Position numbers and translations under genes: made by a program. From an uncultured Caldilineaceae bacterium (GTDB lineage Bacteria; Chloroflexota; Anaerolineae; Caldilineales; Caldilineaceae), in the NCBI GenBank assembly GCA_951813625.1, contig CATOTS010000054.1, positions 1-62,766 of the forward strand: 62,766 nt of DNA, given 5' to 3'. The notes under the pieces are model-generated. The model was not told the DNA's origin, did not search any database, and saw only the letters and a list, made by a program, of their open reading frames with translations. Shown here one piece after another: positions 28,168 through 35,778 of the stretch (within the stretch, counting starts at the first letter, position 1; each line of letters begins with the position of its first letter).

Positions 28168-29412
28168 ATGTCCCAACCCATTCTGCGCAAACTGACCCTG
28201 AAGCGCTTCCGCAGCCTGCCGGCCGCAACCGTAGAATTCGACAACCCCACCTTCCTGGTCGGGCAAAACGGCTCCGGCAAGAGCAACTTCGCCGACGCAT
28301 TCGCCTTCTTGGCCGAAGCCATGGCCTCGCCTCTGCAGGCCGTACTTGCCCGCCGCGGCGGTTTCTCCGCCATCGGCAACCGCGGCTCGGCCCGCGGGCG
28401 GCCCTTTAACATGGGTCTGTCGGTCCAGTTGCAACAACTGGACAACGACACAGCCGAAGCGCGTTACGGATTCGAGCTCAGCCCATTGAGCGGCTACGGC
28501 TTCGAAATTCTGCGCGAGCAATGTATCGTCGACCGCAATGACGGCTCGCGCGTGTGGTTCGACCGCTCCGGCCCCGACGCGGCCTGGCAGAGCAATGTTC
28601 GTTCCCTCGACCCGGTCCTGGAGCCGAACGCCCTGGCCCTTCCACTCATTGGAGGCGACACCCGCTTTCAGTCGATTTTGCGCTTCCTCTCGCGCATGCA
28701 GATCTGCCACATCCAGCCCGCCGCCCTGCGCAATATGCAGGACCCGGACGAAGGCGTGCGGCTCTATCCCGATGGCCGCAACGCCGCCAGCGTCCTGCAC
28801 GAAATCCAACGCTCAGCGCCGGACGATTGGCGTACAATCCTTGATCTTCTTGAAAAAATCGTGCCCCGCACGGTTGGTGTGCAACCCAAAAGACACGGCA
28901 ACAAACTGACGCTGGAGTTTGCCCAGGACTGGGCACTGCGCGAACAGGTGAAGTTCGAAGCCTTCAACATGTCGGACGGCACGCTGCGCGTGCTCGGCCT
29001 GCTCGCGGCCGTATTCCAGCGCCCTTCACCTTCGCTCCTCGCCATCGAAGAACCGGAAGCCACCATCCACCCCGGCGCGCTGGGCACTGTCCTCGACGTC
29101 CTGCGTCATGCCGGGCGCTCGATGCAGGTGGTCGTGACCACACACAGCCCCGACATCCTCGACGCCGAATGGATCGAAGACCGTCACCTCCGCATCGCCC
29201 AATGGGAGGGGGGAAAGACCGAGATCTGTCCGGTCTCGCCCGCAGTGCGGCAGGCGTTGAGCGAACACCTGATGGGCGCGGGCGAGCTTCTTCGCGCCAA
29301 CGCACTGACCCCGGCCGAACTCTTCGCCCAAGACCCGCGCCAGCTTCAACTTTTCGCCGAGAGCGATCTGACGTGTAGGTCCAGCCCCTCATTGAGGCCT
29401 ATGGCGAAGTGA
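28168..29412 (+). CDS. AAA15/OLD-like ATPase with read-through C-terminus
   Basis: Encodes about 414 residues from ATG 28168 (GAGGAA 4 bases upstream); an earlier frame start at 28069 lacks homology. Walker A G32QNGSGKS39 and Walker B LLAIEEPEATIHP with VVVTTHSPDILD define an OLD/RecF-like ATPase partnered with DUF4276. The usual end is QLQLFAESDLT followed by TGA. Here the TGA has become TGT (base 29376), adding 12 residues (CRSSPSLRPMAK) before the next stop. The same base change puts a stop into codon 2 of the partner gene. The catalytic part is intact. Confidence 0.85.
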   Translation: MSQPILRKLTLKRFRSLPAATVEFDNPTFLVGQNGSGKSNFADAFAFLAEAMASPLQAVLARRGGFSAIGNRGSARGRPFNMGLSVQLQQLDNDTAEARYGFELSPLSGYGFEILREQCIVDRNDGSRVWFDRSGPDAAWQSNVRSLDPVLEPNALALPLIGGDTRFQSILRFLSRMQICHIQPAALRNMQDPDEGVRLYPDGRNAASVLHEIQRSAPDDWRTILDLLEKIVPRTVGVQPKRHGNKLTLEFAQDWALREQVKFEAFNMSDGTLRVLGLLAAVFQRPSPSLLAIEEPEATIHPGALGTVLDVLRHAGRSMQVVVTTHSPDILDAEWIEDRHLRIAQWEGGKTEICPVSPAVRQALSEHLMGAGELLRANALTPAELFAQDPRQLQLFAESDLTCRSSPSLRPMAK

Positions 29413-30002
29413 AGGCTGCGCCGGAACTGTTGCGCCGTCTGATCGCGGAAGCGCAGCTCTGGAACATGGAAGTTGGCCGCCCCATCCGTATGCCGCGCAG
29501 CCAATTGGTCCGCGAGACCGAGTTGAAGCGAGCCGTCAGGCTGGCGCTCCTGCAACCGGGCTGCAACGCAGTGCTGGTCCTCTTTGACGGAAACTCGGAC
29601 TGCCCCGCAAAACTGGGCCCGACCGTCCAGAAGTGGGCGGAAACAGTAGCCGGCGACGTGCCCTGCGAGGTCGTCATCGCCCACCGCGAGTATGAGGCCT
29701 GGTTCCTGGCCGCCATCGAGTCGTTGCGCGGCCGCCGCCGCATCCGGACCGACGCGCACCCGCACCCGGACCCGGAAAACCCGCGCGGCGCCAAGACCCA
29801 CCTGGAAGAACGCATGCAGCCCGGCACATCCTACCTCGAAACGACCGACCAGCCCGCCTTGACCGCGCTCTTCTCGTTGGCCGACGCCTATCGCCGTTGC
29901 CGCTCATTCCGCAAGCTGGCGTCATCATTCGCCCGGCTGGCACACGCGATGGGGCAAAAGATTGACGAGTGGCCTCCCGCTCATTGGGCCGAAGACCGCT
30001 AG
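29409..30002 (+). CDS. DUF4276 (TOPRIM-like) protein, N-terminus lost by a nonsense change
   Basis: The conserved gene would begin at GTG 29373 (GTG xAG GTC CAG, giving VQPLIEAYGEVKAAPELLRR), but codon 2 is TAG (29376-29378). The next in-frame start is GTG 29409, which drops the segment holding the TOPRIM-like glutamate (LIEAYGE). The rest is well preserved: LVLFDGNSDCPAKLGP, VVIAHREYEAWFLAAIESLR, RGAKTHLEERM and SYLETTDQPALTALF. The partner ATPase is upstream and overlaps. DUF4276 proteins are thought to be the nuclease-like effector of such pairs; this copy is probably inactive or poorly expressed. Confidence 0.75.
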   Translation: MKAAPELLRRLIAEAQLWNMEVGRPIRMPRSQLVRETELKRAVRLALLQPGCNAVLVLFDGNSDCPAKLGPTVQKWAETVAGDVPCEVVIAHREYEAWFLAAIESLRGRRRIRTDAHPHPDPENPRGAKTHLEERMQPGTSYLETTDQPALTALFSLADAYRRCRSFRKLASSFARLAHAMGQKIDEWPPAHWAEDR

Positions 30003-30065
30003 CCGCAGCGCCCACACATGGGCCATCCCACCCCCACCCCGCTCGGCCTCTCCCCACCCCAAACC

Positions 30066-30218
30066 CACTAGGGGTCGTTGACATTTCCAACGAATGGTCA
30101 AAGAAAGTCGGCATCGACAGCCTGCCAGCCTACAGCCCCAACTCCCGTTCCCCCCAATTCCCGGCCCGAAGACCCCCCACTGAGCCCATGCCCTAAATCA
30201 TGGCCATCATGAAAATCA
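30066..30218 (+). repeat. Second dispersed repeat, left part, interrupted by a MITE
   Basis: Matches 4766-4915 (GTCGTTGACATTTCCAACGA, AAGAAAGTCGGCATC, CAGCCCCAACT, CCGAAGACC). It ends in AAAATCA, after which the MITE begins. The continuation is at 30507-30540. Confidence 0.65.
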
Positions 30219-30506
30219 GGTAGCTACTAAGCCACATACAGCATCTGTCTCGACCAGTCTTCCATCCCCGCCGCCGTTCAGATTATCTGATTGTGTATTC
30301 GGTTGGCAGCCGCCACGTTGGTCGGGCCGCACTGCAGGAATGACAACGTACAGTCGGTGAGCGCTGGTTTTGGAGGGGGGCGTTGCGGGGGGAGTCCCCC
30401 CGCACAAGGGAGGGCCGCAGGCCCGACCGTCCAACAAGTAAGGAGAGAGAAAACTCCTTCGCTCGCCTCATGCAGGGTCGCAGACTGATAGCGGCTGAGT
30501 AGTTAC
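30219..30506 (-). mobile_element. MITE-like element, copy 3, with 7-bp target duplication
   Basis: 288 bp. Ends GTAGCTACTAAGCC and GGCTGAGTAGTTAC form terminal inverted repeats (12 of 14 match when one is reversed). It is flanked by AAAATCA at 30212-30218 and 30507-30513. At 4766-4949 the host repeat is continuous with a single AAAATCA. The central palindrome is at 30385-30403. This is the clearest evidence that the family moved by transposition. Confidence 0.85.
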
Positions 30507-30540
30507 AAAATCAAATGAATCACAGTTCAGACAACTGTCA
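30507..30540 (+). repeat. Second dispersed repeat, right part
   Basis: AAAATCAAATGAATCACAGT and following TCAGACAACTGTCAAC continue the repeat broken at 30218; compare 4915-4949. Confidence 0.6.
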
Positions 30541-30661
30541 ACGAGCCCCAAAAACTGCAAACCAAAAGCAAGAGCCCGGCAAACCTGCTATGCTGTCCTC
30601 ACAGACCTGAAAACAGCGTCTGCGCGCAACCATCAAACATAGCATACAGGACCATCCAACC

Positions 30662-31870
30662 ATGTCCATCTGCACCCAAAACAACTGCCGCAAACCCGCC
30701 CAGAGCGCCGGCCTCTGCCTGCCCCACTGGTACCAGAAAAGAGAGCGCGAACGCACCGCCTGGCGCACCGACCCCGACCTCTGCTACCAGTGCGGCCAGA
30801 AACGCGACGACCACCGCAAAGCCTGCGCCTCCTGCCGCGCCAAGGAAAACCGCCGCCGTAAAAAACAGCGCCAAAAACCACGCGCAGCCGAAAACCGAAA
30901 AAACCGCGCCCAAAGGCGGCAGAGCGAAATGCAACAACTCGGGGCCGCCGAGCGGACCCTGAACAACCTCCTCTCCCCCAAGCCCGACCCGGCGCCCGAC
31001 CCCGCGCCCCGCAAGCAAGCGCCCGCGCCGGACCTCGCCGACCTGCTCTCCTCGCTCGCCGGCGCCCTCGACACGCCCCATCAGGCCCAGGATCCGCCGC
31101 AAGATTCAGGACCCCAGGCCTGGGAACGCCGCCCTGACGAAAGCGCCCAGGCCTATCGCGCATTCCTCGTCTACCTCCACCTCGGCCTCGACAGGTCGCT
31201 GCAAAAAGCCTACCGCAGCTTCAAAGGCTCCGACACCGCCAAACTGCCCGGCCGCTGGCGCACCTGGTGCCTCCAGCACGAATGGGTCGCCCGCGCAGCC
31301 GCATACGATAGCCATCAGCACCAGCGCCTCGATCAGGACGCCCTGCAGGAGGAGCGGGAAGCCCGTAAAGCAAGAGCGCGCGCCGAAAAACAGGCCGATG
31401 CCCAACGCCGCGCCGCCGTTTCAAACGCCGCCCGCCGCGCCTACCGGCAGAACCAACGCCGCTGGCACGACGAAGGCCGCCTCTGTCGCGGCCGCACGCG
31501 CGCCGGCGCCGCCTGCAAACGCCCCGCCGTGCCCGGCGAACACTACTGCCCCACGCACACGCGGCAAGCCCTGCACGACCTAGCCCGCGGTGACGTCTAC
31601 TATTTCAAAGCCAATCTGCCCCACACCGACAAGGACTTCGTCCAAATAGGCCCGAAAGACGTGTCCTTGCCGGAACAGGCGCCGCCCGACGACGCCGCCC
31701 TGCTGTGGTTCCCGCTCACCAAAGAGCGCCTGCCCGCGCGGCTGCTCTACGCGCACGACTGTCCAGCCGCGCTGCGTACCGCCATCCGCATCTTCGCGCA
31801 AAAGATGGCCCGGCGCGTCGGTGTTCGCCTCCGCATCGAGCCGACGCCCCGCCACCCGCAAAACAGATGA
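30662..31870 (+). CDS. Zinc-ribbon protein with a terminase-small-subunit-like HTH domain
   Basis: Encodes 402 residues. Residues 1-65 hold Cys/His sets (CTQNNCRKP...CLPHW, CYQCG, CASCR). Residues ~150-215 (WERRPDESAQAYRAFLVYLH...LPGRWRTWCLQHEWVARAAA) resemble the small helix-turn-helix domain of phage terminase small subunits and similar phage-derived regulators. An arginine/lysine-rich helix follows, then a second zinc knuckle (CRGRTRAGAACKRPAVPGEH YC, with C-x-x-H). The rest is unassigned. The gene is followed at 188 bp by a primase-like gene, a combination expected from a plasmid, satellite or prophage remnant, although no capsid, integrase or large terminase is present. Confidence 0.55.
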   Translation: MSICTQNNCRKPAQSAGLCLPHWYQKRERERTAWRTDPDLCYQCGQKRDDHRKACASCRAKENRRRKKQRQKPRAAENRKNRAQRRQSEMQQLGAAERTLNNLLSPKPDPAPDPAPRKQAPAPDLADLLSSLAGALDTPHQAQDPPQDSGPQAWERRPDESAQAYRAFLVYLHLGLDRSLQKAYRSFKGSDTAKLPGRWRTWCLQHEWVARAAAYDSHQHQRLDQDALQEEREARKARARAEKQADAQRRAAVSNAARRAYRQNQRRWHDEGRLCRGRTRAGAACKRPAVPGEHYCPTHTRQALHDLARGDVYYFKANLPHTDKDFVQIGPKDVSLPEQAPPDDAALLWFPLTKERLPARLLYAHDCPAALRTAIRIFAQKMARRVGVRLRIEPTPRHPQNR

Positions 31871-32057
31871 GACCCGCCATGCCGCCCATGCCGACGCCGC
31901 CGGCATACAGCCATACTGCCCGGCCCGCATACCCTGCCGCAGACGCCAAAACACGCCCGCCGGCAGAGGGAGAATACTGACAGTGCCAGCCAGATCTTTA
32001 TGTTACAGTCAGGGTAGGGAATCAGGTTCGACGAACAGAGAGGATGCTACAGTTCCC

Positions 32058-32744
32058 ATGAACACAGGTATCTATCAGTCCGCCCCGGACACACAGCGCT
32101 CGTTACCGCAACCCCCGCGCTTTTCACTCTTCAAGCAAGCCGGCCGCGCCGCGCCCTGCAGCGGCATCACCATCGCCCAGCTGCACAGCTGGATCACCCG
32201 CAACGACGCGCCTGCCGGCGGCCTGCGCGACGTGCAGACGCTCACCACCGAGCTGCGCGCCCACTACGCCGCCCACGGTCAAGACGACAGCTACACAAAA
32301 GGAAAGGAGTTCTTGCCATTTATCACCCCCGCAGGGCTGTTCTCATGCCGCCGCGCGGCCGGGCTCACAGAGCGCTCCGGCTTCGTCGCGCTCGACTTCG
32401 ACAGGATCCCCGCCGACCGCGACAAGGAGGCCGCAATTGAAGCGTTGTGCCTTCATCCAGCCGTCGCCCTGGCCGCCCGCAGCGTTGCCGACGGCGTCTG
32501 GGCCCTGGTGCGCGTCGACCCCGCGCCGAGTACCGACGCGGAGCATGCACAGGCCTGCCGCGCCGCCGCCGCCGCCTTGAACGGCATCGAAGGGAAATTC
32601 GACGACAGAGGCAACGACCTGGTCCGCCTCCGCTTCATCGCCCACGACCCGGGCGCGCAGCGCAAAGAGCCAGCAGCCGCCCTGCCCTGGAAAATGCCGC
32701 CGCCGGCCGCGCCCACGCCCGCAAACCCTGACCGGCCAAAATGA
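32058..32744 (+). CDS. VirE/BT4734-N-like primase-associated domain protein
   Basis: Encodes 228 residues from ATG 32058 (AGAGAGGA about 12 bases upstream). The core CRRAAGLTERSGFVALDFDR followed by IPADRDKEAAIEALCLHPAV and SVADGVWALVRVDP matches the N-terminal domain found in mobile-element primase/helicases (BT4734/VirE-N type). The usual C-terminal helicase is absent, so this is either a stand-alone version or truncated after a proline-rich tail. Three 13-bp direct repeats lie just downstream (32798-32960), as near a plasmid replication origin. It probably belonged to a small mobile replicon. Confidence 0.6.
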   Translation: MNTGIYQSAPDTQRSLPQPPRFSLFKQAGRAAPCSGITIAQLHSWITRNDAPAGGLRDVQTLTTELRAHYAAHGQDDSYTKGKEFLPFITPAGLFSCRRAAGLTERSGFVALDFDRIPADRDKEAAIEALCLHPAVALAARSVADGVWALVRVDPAPSTDAEHAQACRAAAAALNGIEGKFDDRGNDLVRLRFIAHDPGAQRKEPAAALPWKMPPPAAPTPANPDRPK

Positions 32745-32797
32745 CAACCCTCGACCGGCCGCCGCGTATCGGAGAACAGGTGACGCCTGACGCCGTA

Positions 32798-32960
32798 TCC
32801 TGTCACGAGAACCGCGCCGTATACGACAAAGACCGCTCTATGACCATACGCCAGCGCCCTTTTTGGCAACATCGACGACAACAAATGCACGCTCGGCTGC
32901 CACAAAACGACAACTTGCGCCTCCTGTCACGAGATGTCGCAAAAACATCCTGTCACAAGG
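32798..32960 (+). repeat. Three iteron-like 13-bp direct repeats
   Basis: TCCTGTCACGAGA at 32798-32810 and 32922-32934 and TCCTGTCACAAGG at 32948-32960, all in the same direction, 54 bp after the primase-like gene. No gene is seen in 32745-33332; this gap also holds a heptamer array and a CG alternation near 33205. Confidence 0.5.
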
Positions 32961-33149
32961 CGACGAAAAATTTCTTGTTTTTCAGGCCGTTCAGGCAAAA
33001 CTGGACCATCCGATACCCTCTCGATACCCTTCCCATCCCCGATCCGCCTCCCCCCGCGGACCCAACCGGCCCAGTCCAAACCAATTTGAAACACAACCGG
33101 CCCCATCCCCGCCCCCCACACCCGCACTACCGCCGCCCAGCAGTACGCC

Positions 33150-33181
33150 ACCACTATCCACTGGCCACCGACCACTGCCGT
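33150..33181. repeat. Heptameric short tandem repeat (CCACTGG type)
   Basis: Units CCACTAT, CCACTGG, CCACCGA and CCACTGC in 7-bp register. Confidence 0.65.
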
Positions 33182-33332
33182 TCCGCCCGCCGCCGGGCGC
33201 GCGCGCGCGACCCGTCCCGCCTGTCTGTCCGGCGGGACAAAGCAAAGAGCCGCTATAAATAAGGTCAGAAAGGGATACGAAAAGTGGAAAGCAGGGCGAA
33301 CGCCGCCGCGCGCGATACCGGCCCCCGCCTGC

Positions 33333-34280
33333 TCAGTCCAGCCCGTAAAACGCAGCCGCGTTGTCGTGCAGCAGCTTGCGCTGTTCAACCTCGCTGCGCG
33401 CGGCGATGATCTCCTTCAGCGCCTCCGCCCACGAGCGGTAGGTCGCCTCCGCGCCCAGCGTGCACACCGGCCAGTCCCCGCCGAAAACGACGCGGTCCGG
33501 GCCGAAGCTGTCCAGGCAATGGTTGACCGCCGGCGCCAGGTCCGCCGCCGTCCAGCCCGGCCGCGTGCGCGCGACGATGCCCGAAATCTTGCAGATCGTG
33601 TTTGGCAGCGCCGCCAGCGCCGCAATCCCGTCCCGCCACTGCTGCGGGTCGTGCCAGAACGGATCGTCGCGGTCCCTGTGGTCCGCGATCGTCAGATTAA
33701 AACCGTCCCCCTCGCCGCCGTCGCCTTCAGGCAGCGCCCCGCTGATCAGATAGGGATCGCCATTGCCGCAATGGTCGAGCACAAAACGCGTCTCCGGGCA
33801 CTGCTGCGCCAGCGCGACCCCGTCGCCCAGCTCCGACGGCCGCATGCACAGGTCGAAGCAGAGCCCCAGCTCGCCCAGCAGCCGCGCATTCTCCACAAAC
33901 TGCGGCCCCAGGCAGGTGCCCGCCGGCGTGCCCGGCCCGTGCAGCACCTGCCGCACGCCCTTGATCGCCGCGTTGCCGGCAAAGCGCCGGATATAGTCGC
34001 CGAACGCGCCCGAACCCATCTCCCCGCCGATCACCGCGCCCGCCGTCGGATGTTCCGCCGACGCGCACAGCCCAATCAGGTGCTCCGCTTCGGCCGGATG
34101 CTGCGCCGGCGTCACGTCCACCTCCATATAGACCGTCTTGACCACGTTCAGCCCCTCCGTGGCCTCCAGATAGTCGCTGGTCACATAGTTGCGGTTCAGG
34201 CTCGGCGCCTCCGCCAGCCACGGCAGCTCGAAGCGGTCCAGGTCCCACAGATGTTGGTGCGTATCGATGATCGGAAGCAT
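33333..34280 (-). CDS. Amidohydrolase-2 family metal-dependent hydrolase (lactonase-like)
   Basis: Encodes 315 residues, the usual length. Motifs of the L-fuconolactonase-type amidohydrolases: IDTHQHLWDLDRF (metal-binding HxH and the HLWD signature), YMEVDV, GVRQVLHG, FVLDHCGNGDP and VVFGGDWPVC (active-site aspartate). The family hydrolyses sugar lactones or related cyclic substrates in TIM-barrel enzymes. A lactonase would fit the sugar-acid enzymes at 42.7-48.4 kb. The gene is single; the 34281-34656 gap holds heptamers and a MITE core only. Confidence 0.85.
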   Translation of the reverse strand: MLPIIDTHQHLWDLDRFELPWLAEAPSLNRNYVTSDYLEATEGLNVVKTVYMEVDVTPAQHPAEAEHLIGLCASAEHPTAGAVIGGEMGSGAFGDYIRRFAGNAAIKGVRQVLHGPGTPAGTCLGPQFVENARLLGELGLCFDLCMRPSELGDGVALAQQCPETRFVLDHCGNGDPYLISGALPEGDGGEGDGFNLTIADHRDRDDPFWHDPQQWRDGIAALAALPNTICKISGIVARTRPGWTAADLAPAVNHCLDSFGPDRVVFGGDWPVCTLGAEATYRSWAEALKEIIAARSEVEQRKLLHDNAAAFYGLD

Positions 34281-34282
34281 TT

Positions 34283-34318
34283 GGAGTTTTCAGTTTTGAG
34301 TTTGTAGTTTTGAGTTGG
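34283..34318. repeat. Heptameric short tandem repeat (AGTTTTG type)
   Basis: AGTTTTC, AGTTTTG, AGTTTGT, AGTTTTG, AGTTGGT in register, directly upstream of the amidohydrolase start. Confidence 0.7.
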
Positions 34319-34375
34319 TGACTACCGGCGCCGGCCTCAAGCCGCCAGCATCCAGACTGCGCTTTCACCCCGCCC

Positions 34376-34455
34376 CTGGCAACCGGCCCCTGCCGCTACT
34401 GGCCGCCGGCCACCGCAGTTACTGGCAACTGGCCACTGACCACCGGCCGCTGCAT
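34376..34455. repeat. Heptameric repeats leading into a MITE core
   Basis: CTGGCAACCGG, TTACTGGCAACTGGCCACTG and related 7-bp units. Confidence 0.6.
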
Positions 34456-34520
34456 TTTGGGCGGTCGGGCCTTACGGCCCTCCCTTGTGCGGGGGGTATC
34501 CCCCCCGCAACGCCCCCGGA
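34456..34520 (+). repeat. Solo core of the MITE-like repeat, variant
   Basis: GGCGGTCGGGCCTTACGGCC followed by a palindrome at 34489-34508 in which the centre is TAT rather than AC; both arms remain paired. Confidence 0.7.
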
Positions 34521-34613
34521 CACAACCCGCGCCGCGCCGTTTCGAATTGGATCCATTCGTCAACAGAACGAAGGCGTCATCCCCAGCTCCCTGCAGTTCC
34601 CGGCCTCCGCTGT

Positions 34614-34660
34614 TCCTGGCCACCGGCAACTGGCAACTGGCCACCGGCCACCGCCTTTAA
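34614..34660. repeat. Heptameric short tandem repeat (CACCGGC/AACTGGC)
   Basis: CACCGGC, AACTGGC, AACTGGC, CACCGGC, CACCGCC, reaching the stop codon of the DUF362 gene. Confidence 0.65.
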
Positions 34661-35607
34661 GCTGCCAGCAGCTCCGCCGCATTCTCCACCCGCCACTGCA
34701 GCTGCTGCTCGGTCGTCTCGTGCGGCTTGAACTGCCGCGCCACCGACTCGATCGGCACGCCGCCCAGCAGCTCGATCTCGCTCAGATCGGCCGTGCCCAT
34801 GCCCAGGTCGTGTGCGTAGCGCAGAAAGCCCAGCTCCAGCGGCTCGAAGCCCATCGTCTTGGCGATCACCGCGTCCGTCGCGAAGACATCCGTGCCGGCC
34901 GCGGCGATGCCCATGTCGAGCCCGTCGCCGTTGCCCGGTCCGTTGCCCTCCATCGCGCGCGCCCCGTCGATCACCGAAACGTCCGGCGCCATAAAACGCG
35001 CCAGCCGCACCAGGTTGATGCTCATCGCCCGCGACTCATCCGGCACGCGGCGGTGGTCGTGCGTTGTGAAGCCGTGCATCTTCACCCGGTCCTGGCGGTA
35101 GATCGTGCCCATGATCATGTTCTTCAGCGCCAGCGTGACCACGCACGTGTCGTGCGTCTTCGGGATCGCGATCGAGATCGTGCACGGGCAGTCGAGCAGC
35201 GTGCGCGGCATGCGTGCGACCGTCTCGCTGCCGTCCGCCAGCACGATCGGCGTCGCCTCCCACTCCGTCTCGCGGTGCAGATCCAGCAGCCGCAGCGGGA
35301 TCGAGTACTCCTGTTCCAGCGCGTAGTAGCCGAAGTTGCGGTAGGCGTCCCACGTATCCGCCGCGCCCGCCTCCGCGATCAGCACCTCGCGCGGCGGCTT
35401 CGGCGTCGTCAGCAGAAAGTCGAGCACGCCCCGCAGCGCGTCCGCGTGGCTCGACGCCAGCTGGTTCTCGCTGCTCAGAAAGTTCGGCTTCAGCATCACC
35501 TGCTCCGCGAGGCGCCCCTCCACCTCCCCGCGCACCAGCTCCAGCGCGTTAAAGACATTGGCGCGGCGGTCCCCGCCATGAACGAGGCTGACTCGTGCTT
35601 TGGACAT
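34657..35607 (-). CDS. DUF362 domain protein
   Basis: Encodes 316 residues from ATG 35607, which has AGGAGG 7 bases upstream; a longer frame to 35697 lacks such a site. VMLKPNFLSSENQLASSHAD, VLIAEAGAADTWDAYRNFGY, ISIAIPKTHDTCVVTLALKN and NMIMGTIYRQDR are typical of DUF362. No ferredoxin-type Cys cluster is visible, unlike some members. The family's biochemical role is unsettled. The gene stands alone; AT-richer defence genes begin 172 bp upstream. Confidence 0.85.
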   Translation of the reverse strand: MSKARVSLVHGGDRRANVFNALELVRGEVEGRLAEQVMLKPNFLSSENQLASSHADALRGVLDFLLTTPKPPREVLIAEAGAADTWDAYRNFGYYALEQEYSIPLRLLDLHRETEWEATPIVLADGSETVARMPRTLLDCPCTISIAIPKTHDTCVVTLALKNMIMGTIYRQDRVKMHGFTTHDHRRVPDESRAMSINLVRLARFMAPDVSVIDGARAMEGNGPGNGDGLDMGIAAAGTDVFATDAVIAKTMGFEPLELGFLRYAHDLGMGTADLSEIELLGGVPIESVARQFKPHETTEQQLQWRVENAAELLAA

Positions 35608-35778
35608 GTATGGCCTCCTTGCTTTATGTGAGAGGTATATTGCGGTGTCAGTGGGGTGTTCTGGGATGAGTGTACTCTTGGTTAGGGGTGGTGTCAACAG
35701 TCCGGCGGAGGGGGCTGCCCTGCCACGCGGGGCAGATGCGGCATAAGCGCGTCAGTAACTATCAGCACGGGTTGTTGT

